Positions 56,121 through 64,000 of a DNA stretch of 64,000 nucleotides are shown here, one piece after another. Each line of letters begins with the position of its first letter. Within the stretch, counting starts at the first letter, position 1. A program made the translations under genes and the position numbers. The stretch lies in assembly GCA_023953905.1 (NCBI GenBank), contig JAMLJA010000011.1, positions 1 to 64,000 of the forward strand, in the 5' to 3' direction. Under the pieces are notes generated by a model. It worked only from the letters and a program-made list of their open reading frames with translations, had not been told where the DNA came from and searched no databases. The DNA comes from Rhizobiaceae bacterium (GTDB lineage Bacteria; Pseudomonadota; Alphaproteobacteria; Rhizobiales; Rhizobiaceae).

Positions 56121-56564
56121 CTATGAACGTTCCTGAAATGTTTGCGGATCGACGCCCATGGCGACGGCGATCCGTGAGAAATCCTGGGCGCCAACCCGGA
56201 AGAGAGACTTCCGAAAATACATGCCCCAATGTTGACGATTGACCACAAAGGTCAACGTGTCCAGAAGCGGATAGACGTCCGCCGGCCGCGCGTCCAGCCA
56301 TCGAACTGTGCGATACCATCCGTGAACGCCCGGAACCATGAGACGTTCAGCCGGCTCGCCGGGAGCGACCTGACCGATCGCGGTGAACTTGCGGCACTCC
56401 GCGCCCGCGCCCATTTGCGCGCGCGGAGAATAATATACCACCCCGTCGCCAGCCTGCAGCTTCCGCGCAGCGTCATGCCGTCCATGGGCGAACATCGCGA
56501 AGCTCTCGCGCACGGCAATGGCGACGTGATCGGCTGCGGCGACACCTATCCAGAAGCCGCCCAT
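56121..56564 (-). CDS. EVE-domain protein
   Basis: A 147-residue protein of the EVE (PUA-like) fold: FWIGVAAADHVAIAVRESFA, GDGVVYYSPR and the Trp-containing VNRQHWGMYFRKSLF. EVE domains bind modified bases in DNA or RNA, though this UPF0310-type subgroup has no proven target. It starts 4 bp after the dapB stop and precedes gpmA. Confidence 0.85.
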   Translation of the reverse strand: MGGFWIGVAAADHVAIAVRESFAMFAHGRHDAARKLQAGDGVVYYSPRAQMGAGAECRKFTAIGQVAPGEPAERLMVPGVHGWYRTVRWLDARPADVYPLLDTLTFVVNRQHWGMYFRKSLFRVGAQDFSRIAVAMGVDPQTFQERS

Positions 56565-56568
56565 GCGA

Positions 56569-57378
56569 TCACAATCCGAGCACGTCGCGCATTGAGAACA
56601 GTCCCGGCTTGCGGCCGCGGGCCCAAAGGGCCGCTTTCACGGCACCGCCGGCAAAGAGGCTACGATCTTCTGCGTGATGAGACAGCACAATTCGCTCGCC
56701 TCCGCCTGCGAACAAGACCGAATGCTCACCGATCACCGAGCCACCCCGCAGCGTCGCAAATCCGATTGAACCACTTGGCCGCGCGCCCGTCTGCCCGTCG
56801 CGTGAACGCACGCTGTTGTCGGCGAGCGCGATATCGCGGCCCCTCGCCGCCGCCTCGCCCAGCAGAAGCGCCGTGCCGGACGGTGCATCAACCTTATGAC
56901 GATGGTGCATTTCGAGTACTTCGATATCGTAATCGTCCGCTGCCAATGCCTTCGCGGCCTGCTCGACAAGCGCGGCAAGGAGATTCACGCCGAGGCTCAT
57001 ATTGCCGGATTTGACGATTGTCGTGTGCCGGGCCGCCGCCGCGATCTTTGCGTCGTCCTGCGGCGTGCAGCCGGTCGTTCCGATGATATGCACGATATGG
57101 GCCTGAGCCGCGTATCCCGCGAATTCCACCGTGGCGGACGGCGTGGTGAAGTCGATAACGCCATCAGCCGCCGCGAAGACGGGCAGCGGATCATCCGATA
57201 TTGTTACGCCAAGATGACCGACGCCTGCCAATTCACCGGCGTCCTTTCCCACCTGCGGAGAACCTTTTCTCTCAAGTGCACCACTCACCTGCGCGCCCGG
57301 CGTATCATGGATCGCGCGTATCAGGGTCTGTCCCATTCGCCCTGCCGCGCCAACCACTACAAGGCCCATATCGCTCAT
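56569..57378 (-). CDS. dapB: 4-hydroxy-tetrahydrodipicolinate reductase
   Basis: A 269-residue enzyme of the diaminopimelate/lysine pathway, needed for peptidoglycan. NAD(P) motif [24 protein letters not shown], the substrate motif [17 protein letters not shown] and a C-terminal [15 protein letters not shown] are present. Its start overlaps the ABC exporter stop by 4 bp. Confidence 0.96.
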   Translation of the reverse strand: MSDMGLVVVGAAGRMGQTLIRAIHDTPGAQVSGALERKGSPQVGKDAGELAGVGHLGVTISDDPLPVFAAADGVIDFTTPSATVEFAGYAAQAHIVHIIGTTGCTPQDDAKIAAAARHTTIVKSGNMSLGVNLLAALVEQAAKALAADDYDIEVLEMHHRHKVDAPSGTALLLGEAAARGRDIALADNSVRSRDGQTGARPSGSIGFATLRGGSVIGEHSVLFAGGGERIVLSHHAEDRSLFAGGAVKAALWARGRKPGLFSMRDVLGL

Positions 57379-59273
57379 GTCGTACTTCCTGTTTCTGATG
57401 CTCTTGTTTCCGGCGACATATTCACCTTTTCGTCTTGAATGTCGTCCTGCAAAGCCAGTCCGCGTTCATTCTGTGCGCGATGAAAACGTGCATAGAGTCC
57501 ATGCGGATCGGCGAGCAGGGATTGGTGCGTACCGTGTTCCGCCACCCGACCATGATCGAGCACGACGATCTGATCAGCATTGATCACGGTGGAAAGCCTG
57601 TGCGCGATGACGATCGTGGTTCGGCCACGCATGACCTCGCCGAGGGCAATCTGAAGCCGGGCCTCCGATTCATTGTCCAGCGCAGAGGTTGCCTCATCGA
57701 GCAGCAGGATCGGCGCTTTGCGCACGATGGCGCGAGCGATCGAGATGCGCTGTCTCTGCCCCCCTGACAGCGTCGCGCCATTCTCCCCCACAAGGGTCTC
57801 ATAGCCCTGCGTCTGTTGACGGATAAACTCGTCGGCCTGAGCCTGAACAGCCGCCTGCTCGATCTCGGCATCGGTGGCGTCTGCGCGGCCATAACGGATG
57901 TTGTCGCGGATCGTGCCCTCGAACAGATAGGGCTGTTGGGAAACATAAGCGATCGAGTTGCGCAGGGAGCGTTTGGTGACCGTGGCAATGTCCTGCCCGT
58001 CGATCGCTACCCGGCCACTGTCCACGTCGTAGAAGCGCTGGAGCAGCGCTATGAGCGTCGACTTGCCAGCTCCAGACGAACCGACGATGGCGGTGGTGGA
58101 ACCGGGAGCTACGGCAAAGGTGACGCCGTGCAAAACGTCCAACTCCTTTGCGTAGCCGAACGACACGTTCTCGAACCTCACCTCTCCGGTTCGAACGTGA
58201 AGTTCCTTGGCACCCGGCGTGTCACGCTGCTGGGGGACTATATCGAGAATCTCATAGATCATCCGCGCATTGACGAGCGAGCGCTCGAGATTGACCTGAA
58301 GTCGCGCAAGCCGGCGAGCGGGGTCGTAGGCCAGCAGCAACGCTGTGATGAAAGCGAACACGGCTCCCGGAGGGTGCTGCTCCATCGTGGCGCGAAAGCC
58401 GGCATAGGCAATCACGCAGGAGATCGCGAGGCCGGCCAGCACATCGGATACCGGACTGACGCGCTCGGACACGCGTGCGATCTTGTTTGCGCGCGCTTCC
58501 GCGTCATTCACGAGGGCGTTGATCTTTGCGCCAAGCTGCTCCTCCATGGTGAAGGCCTTGACGATCGCAATGCCCTGCGTGGCTTCCTGCATGGCCCCGA
58601 TCAGGCGCGAGTTCACCTCCACGGATTCACGGGTCACGCGACGCAGCCTGCGCATGATCTTGTAGACCGCGAAACCGAGCGGCGGGCCGATCAGCAGCGC
58701 GAAAGCCGACAGCAACGGATCCTGCATTATCATCACGGCGATGAGCGCCAGCAGCGAAACGAGATCGCGCATTACCGATGTAAGCGTAATGCCCAGAAGA
58801 TCGCGTATGCCGGTGACGTTTTCATTGATGCGCGCGGCCAGCCGTCCGGATCGCTTTTCCGAGAAATAGTCGATGCCGAGCCGCATGAGATGCTCGAAGA
58901 CGCGGCGCTGGTAGGTTGCGACAAGATTGTTTCCGATGCGGGCAAGCGTGACGGCCTGCGCGTAGGTCGCAAGTCCGCGGATCGCGAAGGCAACGAAGAT
59001 GGCGCCGCAGATGAGGATCACAAGATCCTGACGCTGACGCACGAACAGCTCATCGACAACGTCGCGCATGATCCATGCGCTGAAGGCAGTCGTGGCGGCG
59101 ATGGCCATCAAGCAGATGGCGGCAAAGACATAGTGCCAGCGATATTCCCTGCCGCTTTCAGCAAAGATACGCCTGAGAGTGGCAAACACTTCACCGGGAT
59201 CGGCCCGGCGGTCGCCTCGCGTTCCTCTTTTCTGGGATAACTCTTCTGCCATGCCTGCGCCCGGACTCGCCAT
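57375..59273 (-). CDS. ABC exporter (fused permease and ATPase, MsbA-like)
   Basis: A 632-residue half-transporter: six membrane segments (about 48-330), then an ATPase with Walker [10 protein letters not shown], signature [10 protein letters not shown], Walker [13 protein letters not shown] and H-loop IAHRLSTV. It acts as a homodimer, probably exporting a lipid or glycan. The start at 59273 is used; ATG at 59252 (MAEELSQ) is also possible. The substrate cannot be told from sequence. Confidence 0.9.
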   Translation of the reverse strand: MASPGAGMAEELSQKRGTRGDRRADPGEVFATLRRIFAESGREYRWHYVFAAICLMAIAATTAFSAWIMRDVVDELFVRQRQDLVILICGAIFVAFAIRGLATYAQAVTLARIGNNLVATYQRRVFEHLMRLGIDYFSEKRSGRLAARINENVTGIRDLLGITLTSVMRDLVSLLALIAVMIMQDPLLSAFALLIGPPLGFAVYKIMRRLRRVTRESVEVNSRLIGAMQEATQGIAIVKAFTMEEQLGAKINALVNDAEARANKIARVSERVSPVSDVLAGLAISCVIAYAGFRATMEQHPPGAVFAFITALLLAYDPARRLARLQVNLERSLVNARMIYEILDIVPQQRDTPGAKELHVRTGEVRFENVSFGYAKELDVLHGVTFAVAPGSTTAIVGSSGAGKSTLIALLQRFYDVDSGRVAIDGQDIATVTKRSLRNSIAYVSQQPYLFEGTIRDNIRYGRADATDAEIEQAAVQAQADEFIRQQTQGYETLVGENGATLSGGQRQRISIARAIVRKAPILLLDEATSALDNESEARLQIALGEVMRGRTTIVIAHRLSTVINADQIVVLDHGRVAEHGTHQSLLADPHGLYARFHRAQNERGLALQDDIQDEKVNMSPETRASETGSTT

Positions 59274-59360
59274 GGCCGTCTTATCGCCCCCGGCGCGCTT
59301 TGCCTATGGCTATGGCGATAAAGAGACAGAACAGCGGCATTTTCCGAGGTTTGCGCGGCA

Positions 59361-60383
59361 TTAGCTGCGCCAGCGCCGGCCTTGCGTGCGTACACCAAAC
59401 AGCTCCGGCGTGCGGGCGAATGCGGCAAGGCCAGAGAGCGCAGCGAGCGGATGCGTCATCACATAGACCGGAATCTCGCGCATCAGCGCGGAATGTGGCG
59501 CCTTGTCCTCGAAGGCGGCACGAAATTCGCCCGTCTTCAGCGCCGGAATGATTTTCTGGGCGATCCCGCCCGTCAGAAAGACGCCACCCTGGCTCATGAA
59601 GACCAGTGCCAGATCTCCCGCCGTGCGACCAAGGCAGGTCGCAAACAGCGTAAGCGCCTCCTCGGCGACCGGGTCCGAATGTTCGAGGGCCGCCGCCGTC
59701 ACCTCAGCCGGGGAAGTCAGGCGGGCATCCACGCCGCTTGCGGTCGCCACCGCGCGGTACACATGCACAAGTCCGCGCCCCGAAAGAATCTGCTCGCCCG
59801 AAATGCGTCCTTCCAGTTTCTCGATATGGGGAAAAACCTCGAAATCGCGCGGCGTGCGAGGTCCTATATCCATGTGACCGCCTTCGCCGGGCACAGGAAG
59901 CCATCGCCCCTGGAATGGAATGAGGCCGGCGACGCCAAGGCCCGTACCGGGACCGAGGACGACGCGGGGCGCACCCTCTTCCGGTGTGCCACCACCGATC
60001 TTTTCCATATGCTCTTCACCAAGAGCGATGACCGCGAGCGCCTGGGCCTCGAAGTCGTTGAGTACGACGATGTCAGAAAGGCCAAGTCTCGACGACATTT
60101 CCTTCGGCTTCACGATCCACGGACAATTCGTGAGCGGAATTTCGTCCCCTTCAACCGGACCTGCCACGGCAAGAACAGCCGAATTCGGGCGACCAGTCGA
60201 TTGTCCGTTCAACGAAGCGGCGATGGCATCGTCGATGGTCGCGAAATCGGCCGTTTGAACAACCGGGAAGTAGACCGGCTCGCTCGCCGGATCCGCAACA
60301 ACGGCGAAGCGCGCATTGGTGCCGCCAATGTCGCCGATCAGGATGGGGAAGGCCAGGCGCTCTTCACCGCCGCTCGATTGCAT
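59361..60383 (-). CDS. glk: Glucokinase
   Basis: A 340-residue cytoplasmic kinase of the bacterial Glk type, forming glucose-6-phosphate. [13 protein letters not shown] is the phosphate-binding motif, [12 protein letters not shown] carries the catalytic Asp, [11 protein letters not shown] and [10 protein letters not shown] follow. It starts 19 bp after mgsA. Confidence 0.94.
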   Translation of the reverse strand: MQSSGGEERLAFPILIGDIGGTNARFAVVADPASEPVYFPVVQTADFATIDDAIAASLNGQSTGRPNSAVLAVAGPVEGDEIPLTNCPWIVKPKEMSSRLGLSDIVVLNDFEAQALAVIALGEEHMEKIGGGTPEEGAPRVVLGPGTGLGVAGLIPFQGRWLPVPGEGGHMDIGPRTPRDFEVFPHIEKLEGRISGEQILSGRGLVHVYRAVATASGVDARLTSPAEVTAAALEHSDPVAEEALTLFATCLGRTAGDLALVFMSQGGVFLTGGIAQKIIPALKTGEFRAAFEDKAPHSALMREIPVYVMTHPLAALSGLAAFARTPELFGVRTQGRRWRS

Positions 60384-60402
60384 GCACGTCCCTCAAATTC
60401 GA

Positions 60403-60795
60403 TTAGGCGGTTCGTCCGCTCTTTTGCATCTTAATCAATATGTCGGCGGTGGCGCGATTGAGCGCCATGGGAATGTCATAGACGATCGCAAGCCGCATAA
60501 GCGCCTTCACATCCACGTCATGAGGCATTGCCGTCAATGGATCAACGAAGAAAATCAAGATGTCGACCTTGCCCTCGGCAATAAGGGCCGCGATCTGCTG
60601 ATCGCCGCCGAGCGGCCCGCTCTTGACCCTCGCGACAGATAGTCCCGGACACGCCGCCTCTATCCTCCCTCCGGTGGTGCCGGTCGCGACAACATCGCAG
60701 GTCCCAAGAAACTCCGCATGATCGACCGCGAAGGCGACCATGTCATCCTTCTTCTGATCGTGCGCGATCATTGCAAGTCTGAGCGTGGATGCCAA
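60403..60795 (-). CDS. mgsA: Methylglyoxal synthase
   Basis: A 130-residue enzyme converting dihydroxyacetone phosphate to methylglyoxal plus phosphate, a relief valve for triose phosphates. [33 protein letters not shown] and [18 protein letters not shown] with the catalytic Asp are present. It lies just upstream of glk on the same strand. Confidence 0.95.
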   Translation of the reverse strand: MASTLRLAMIAHDQKKDDMVAFAVDHAEFLGTCDVVATGTTGGRIEAACPGLSVARVKSGPLGGDQQIAALIAEGKVDILIFFVDPLTAMPHDVDVKALMRLAIVYDIPMALNRATADILIKMQKSGRTA

Positions 60796-60862
60796 CGAAA
60801 CCCCTCCGATGAAGCGGACATGCCGCTTCTAATCGGTTGAGCCTGAGCATGAAAGGCAGTTT

Positions 60863-61927
60863 TTAATTGCCGGGCCTTTGCCTAGGCAGGGGAATGCTCA
60901 TTTTTGGAGTTGGTGCGAAGGCGTTCGGCGCCATTTCTGCATCGCCCATGGCCGCCGTCTCGGGCGGATCAGGTTGCAGCGGCGGAGCCGTGACCGTGGC
61001 GAGCGACGTCCCCTGGCCAAGCGTGACCGCCATTTCCGATGGTGGAGACGGCATGGCGAGAACGGCAGCGCACTCTTTGGGAAGACTCTTCATCTTCATC
61101 ACGTCGCGCGCCTTGGGCGCGTCCGGATCCTTGTTCGGCCGCCACGGCTCTTCCGTGAACCACCATGCGAGAGACTTGTCGCAACCGTCGCCTGCGGGAG
61201 GCGCGGCCTGAGGCTTGCAAGCCGTCGATCCCGGCTGGCACCCAATGCGAATGTGGAAATGCTCATCATGTCCCCAGAAAGGCCTGACCTTCCGGAGCCA
61301 GCTGCGATCTCCAGTCACCGTGTCGCAGAGCTTTTTCTTGATCCCGGGGTGCACCAGAATGCGCTCGACCTGCGGGTAGCTCGCGGCGCGCTTCAACAAA
61401 CGCATGTGGGCATCGCTCCAGACCCGATCGTCGACCGTCAGCCCGCCCTTGCGGATCATCGAGGTCTGTCTGGCCGTTTCACGCGCCGCCACACTCAGCC
61501 TTTCTTGCGGCATGGGCGTAAACCAGATGTCCGCATCAAGACCGAGCTGGTGGGATGCATGCCCGGTGAGCATCGGGCCACCACGCGGTTGCGAGATGTC
61601 GCCAAGCATCAAGCCGGGCCAGCCGTCCTTGGCGGCATCGTCCGCGAACTTCTCCAGAAGCGCGATCATTGTCGGATGGCCCCACCGGCGATTTCGCGAA
61701 AGCCGCATCGCCTGCCAGTGCGCTCCATCCGTCGGGATGGCCACACCTCCCGAAAAGCAGCCCTTGCTGTAGAAGCCATAGGATTTCGGCGCGCTGGATA
61801 CCGCCGGAAGTCTTTTTGAGCCAAACAGATCCTTTGCGAGCTCCTGAGCGCGCGCGTCGTCCAGCATTGGCATTGCGAAGGAGAGTGCCGCGACCATCAG
61901 CGCAGCGACCCGAAAGAAACGTCTCAT
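60863..61927 (-). CDS. mepA: Penicillin-insensitive murein endopeptidase
   Basis: A 354-residue exported LAS-type zinc peptidase that cuts peptide cross-links in peptidoglycan. Signal peptide at 1-27 (cleavage near DARAQ). Zinc ligands are in GHASHQLGLDADIW and WGHDEHFHIRIGC. A proline-rich tail of about 90 residues is longer than in E. coli. The ATG at 61927 is chosen; the frame is open far upstream but without family sequence. First gene of the mepA-mgsA-glk run. Confidence 0.92.
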   Translation of the reverse strand: MRRFFRVAALMVAALSFAMPMLDDARAQELAKDLFGSKRLPAVSSAPKSYGFYSKGCFSGGVAIPTDGAHWQAMRLSRNRRWGHPTMIALLEKFADDAAKDGWPGLMLGDISQPRGGPMLTGHASHQLGLDADIWFTPMPQERLSVAARETARQTSMIRKGGLTVDDRVWSDAHMRLLKRAASYPQVERILVHPGIKKKLCDTVTGDRSWLRKVRPFWGHDEHFHIRIGCQPGSTACKPQAAPPAGDGCDKSLAWWFTEEPWRPNKDPDAPKARDVMKMKSLPKECAAVLAMPSPPSEMAVTLGQGTSLATVTAPPLQPDPPETAAMGDAEMAPNAFAPTPKMSIPLPRQRPGN

Positions 61928-62012
61928 TCGTCCACCTCGTCCCGCCGTCCCCGCGACACGTGAGTCCGACCTTGGGCTGCTCTGGTTAGCGTATGGTAAA
62001 CGGAGCAGCGCT

Positions 62013-62924
62013 TCATTCCCTGATGGCGCTTCGCACCGGACGCTCCACGGTCGCGCGCCAATTGCCATCGCGCCACATCGCGTCGAGCGCCGCCCGATAG
62101 TTGGGAAACCTGAATTCATATCCCGTCTTTTTGATGGCGCGATTGGAGATCCGTTTGACCTCGCCATAAAAGGAGCGCGCCATCGGCGAGAGCTTCGCAG
62201 CGTCGAAAAGCTCTTCGGGAGGCGGTTCGATTCCCATGAGATCGGCAGCATAAGTGACGACGTCCTGAGGCGGAGCGGGTTCGTCGTCGGAGACGTTGAA
62301 GGGTCCGACCAGCTCACTTTCGGCGAGATGCCACAATGCAGCCGCGATGTCGTCGACATGGATCCGATTGAATACCTGCCCCGGCTTGATCAGGCGCTTG
62401 GCGGTTCCCGCCGCCAGATTGACAAAGGCGTTGCGACCCGGACCGTAGATCCCGGACAAACGCGCGAGCGCCACCGGAACGCCCGCCGCATCTGCCGCCA
62501 CAGTCCACGCCTTCTCCGCATCAATTCGAGCCCGGGAGCGTCTTGAGTTCGGCCGACACTCCGCCGTCTCGTCGATCCACGCGCCACCGTGATCGCCATA
62601 GACACCGACTGTCGAGAGATAGCCGATCCATCGCAGCCGGGGCATTCGCTGACGCAGCTCGGGAATAAGTGCCAGGACCGGGTCGCCATTATCGCCAGGA
62701 GCGATAGAGACGACCAGATGGGTCGTGATGCGCAGTGCTTCAATCAGTTGCGGAGACAATTCCGAACCATCGAAGAGCAGGGGCGATATGCCACTCAGTC
62801 TCAGCGCCTCGAACTTTTCGTCCGATCGGGTGGTGCCAAGGATCGAGCCAGCGCGACCCCTTGCTGTCTCGGCGAACGCTCGCGCCGAATAGCCGGCGCC
62901 GAAGATGAATATGCTGTCAGTCAT
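62013..62924 (-). CDS. SDR-type NAD-dependent epimerase/dehydratase-like protein
   Basis: A 303-residue extended short-chain dehydrogenase of the YeeZ-like group: FIFGAGYSARAFAETARGR as the Rossmann motif, YLSTVGVYGDHGGAWIDE and RLSGIYGPGRN. The usual YxxxK is replaced by a region with SRARIDAEKAW, as in other YeeZ relatives, so a classical epimerase activity is doubtful. Substrate unknown. Confidence 0.8.
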   Translation of the reverse strand: MTDSIFIFGAGYSARAFAETARGRAGSILGTTRSDEKFEALRLSGISPLLFDGSELSPQLIEALRITTHLVVSIAPGDNGDPVLALIPELRQRMPRLRWIGYLSTVGVYGDHGGAWIDETAECRPNSRRSRARIDAEKAWTVAADAAGVPVALARLSGIYGPGRNAFVNLAAGTAKRLIKPGQVFNRIHVDDIAAALWHLAESELVGPFNVSDDEPAPPQDVVTYAADLMGIEPPPEELFDAAKLSPMARSFYGEVKRISNRAIKKTGYEFRFPNYRAALDAMWRDGNWRATVERPVRSAIRE

Positions 62925-62996
62925 GCCGACTTAATGGACCAGAAACAAACCTGATGCGAGACCGCATCCTGCAATCTAGGCCCTTGGAACACAGCC

Positions 62997-63188
62997 TCAG
63001 CGCCGCGTCGGACCGCGCCTGGATGCCAGAAGAATTACAAGCCCGACGAGGCCTGTCACGGCGCCTATGTAAATCCATTTCGTTTGGCTCGTCATGAAAC
63101 TGCCGCCGATCAGACCTGCCCCCTGCAGAGTCCACAGTGTTCCCAGCACAAGCAAAACCAAACCGGCTGCAATCTTGGCGAACCTCAT
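62997..63188 (-). CDS. Small two-helix membrane protein
   Basis: A 63-residue protein with two hydrophobic segments (about 5-27 and 37-56) and a basic end (RRGPTRR). The form MRFAKIAAGLVLLVLGTLWT with an early GxG turn recurs in short uncharacterised proteobacterial membrane proteins. AGGAGAG lies before the ATG. Function unknown. Confidence 0.65.
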   Translation of the reverse strand: MRFAKIAAGLVLLVLGTLWTLQGAGLIGGSFMTSQTKWIYIGAVTGLVGLVILLASRRGPTRR

Positions 63189-63473
63189 TGGATCTCTCCT
63201 AAAGAATACACACTATCAGCCGGGCTCGGCAGTTCAATCAAGGGTACTCGATGATCTGTGCAGCGCGCTCCAATTCTGCGCACGCGACGGCAGAAATCCT
63301 CCCCGAACTCCGGCAGAACGCGACACCGTCGAAGGACAATCTCGGTAACACAATGTAACAAAGTTGATTCGAGTCGTGATCGCCTGCCACATTATCGCCC
63401 TCTGCGAGCCGCATTGAGCGCCCCAATCATGCCTAGGGCGACCTGCATTAACCTTTTGCAGCGGAGCCCCTCA

Positions 63474-63836
63474 ATGAAATGTCATCGCACTGCATCTGTC
63501 GCCGGCCTTGCGCTTGCGGCAAGCGTCATGGTGCTGTCCACCGCCAATACTGCGTCCGCGCAATGCGGTCGTGCATCATGGTATGCGCTGACTTCGAAGA
63601 CGGCTTCGGGCGAACGGATGAACCCCGCGGCCATGACAGCGGCGCATCGTTCCCTTCCATTCGGGACAAAGGTGGCCGTCACCAACAAGCGCAATGGCAA
63701 GACCGTTGTCGTGCGCATCAACGACCGGGGGCCCTTCATCAAGGGGCGCGTCATCGATCTCTCGAAGGCAGCCGCGCGTCAGTTGGGGTTTGTCGGAGCA
63801 GGTCACGCTCCGGTTTGCATGTCAGCACAGAGTTAG
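63474..63836 (+). CDS. RlpA-like septal ring lytic transglycosylase domain protein
   Basis: A 120-residue exported protein: signal peptide to about residue 29 (TASAQ), then a single double-psi beta-barrel with [30 protein letters not shown] and [18 protein letters not shown]. The catalytic-type Asp in INDRGP is kept. It lacks the SPOR domain of long RlpA proteins. Its stop overlaps the convergent aldolase stop by 4 bp. Confidence 0.88.
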   Translation: MKCHRTASVAGLALAASVMVLSTANTASAQCGRASWYALTSKTASGERMNPAAMTAAHRSLPFGTKVAVTNKRNGKTVVVRINDRGPFIKGRVIDLSKAAARQLGFVGAGHAPVCMSAQS

Positions 63837-64000
63837 GCTGACGCGGCGGCATCCCAAGCCCGAGCTGCCAGTTTCGCCCGCTCTCCAATCTCGATGACGG
63901 AAAGGCTTGGCGAGAACAGGCTCGATCCAAGCCCGAACGTCCGGACACCGATCTTAGCATAATCAGCGAAATCCCTGTCGGACACGCCGCCGACAGCGCC
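63833..64000 (-). CDS. dgoA: 2-dehydro-3-deoxy-6-phosphogalactonate aldolase, C-terminal part
   Basis: Only the last 55 residues are inside the window. Read on the minus strand from the edge they give [17 protein letters not shown], then [13 protein letters not shown], as in the C-terminus of KDPGal aldolases of the KDPG/KHG family, ending [10 protein letters not shown]. The enzyme splits its substrate into pyruvate and glyceraldehyde-3-phosphate (De Ley-Doudoroff galactose route). Confidence 0.78.
   Translation of the reverse strand, partial: GAVGGVSDRDFADYAKIGVRTFGLGSSLFSPSLSVIEIGERAKLAARAWDAAASA

Noticed and set aside
57816..59240. A 474-codon plus-strand frame opposite the ABC exporter
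   Set aside because: The minus strand has all ABC motifs; the plus frame is a compositional shadow.
1..64000. CRISPR arrays, insertion sequences, prophage or integrase genes
   Set aside because: No regularly spaced repeats, transposase, integrase or phage structural motifs were seen on either strand.

Overview
The window looks like the chromosome of a GC-rich alphaproteobacterium of the order Hyphomicrobiales (Rhizobiales), most likely near the Phyllobacteriaceae (Mesorhizobium and relatives). The clues are the protein families (HutC/HutF-type histidine degradation, paired DUF995 proteins, a NolR-like ArsR regulator), the codon use, and an intergenic palindrome of a style common in those genomes. 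The placement is inference from family knowledge, not from a search.

Layout. 1-500: N-terminal part of an MmeI-like DNA methyltransferase broken by an in-frame amber stop. 0.8-13.3 kb: ordinary chromosomal genes (cation/proton antiporter, GGDEF-EAL protein, prmB, threonine catabolism kbl-tdh, CLC chloride/proton antiporter, FAH-family hydrolase, DinB-like protein, DUF442 phosphatase-like protein, PcaD-like hydrolase, RidA). 13.3-21.5 kb: a complete five-step histidine utilisation locus, hutF-hutC divergent from hutI-H-G-U-D, with a 14-bp palindromic HutC-type operator between them. 21.5-22.5 kb: a DUF2946-like protein and a PCu(A)C copper chaperone. 22.6-36.7 kb: a large sugar uptake and catabolism island in four transcription units. 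They hold a lactonase and an aldo/keto reductase; a translationally coupled BtpA/SgcQ - M42 (SgcX-like) - FGGY kinase - SIS isomerase operon; a TAT-exported binding protein with two permeases; and an ABC ATPase with an RbsD/FucU mutarotase, a ribokinase and a 2-hydroxyacid dehydrogenase. The substrate is not known.

36.7-44.5 kb is the most unusual part. A very acidic 887-residue protein with RTX-like repeats begins with a domain that resembles the LPS-anchoring N-terminus of the Caulobacter S-layer protein RsaA. About 1.3 kb beyond it, on the other strand, an M10 zinc metalloprotease carries the same domain at its C-terminus, and a GH128-type glucanase sits directly upstream of the protease. 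An XRE regulator and a tiny zinc-ribbon protein are divergent from the acidic gene. This looks like an S-layer-like surface protein with its own surface-anchored protease. No type I secretion genes are in the window.

45-55 kb: a ribbon-helix-helix/PAS-like protein, an ArsR regulator and a long non-coding leader, then a polysaccharide operon. It contains UDP-glucuronate decarboxylase-like, GalE, a processive GT2 synthase, UDP-glucose dehydrogenase, a GH26-like exported protein and two DUF995 proteins; the first four genes overlap by ATGA. 55.2-62 kb: tRNA-Leu(CAG) and a same-strand housekeeping run (mepA, mgsA, glk, ABC exporter, dapB, EVE protein, gpmA). The window ends with an epimerase-like protein, a small membrane protein, an RlpA-like protein and the C-terminus of a 2-dehydro-3-deoxy-6-phosphogalactonate aldolase.

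No insertion sequence, prophage, CRISPR array, rRNA gene or replication origin was seen.
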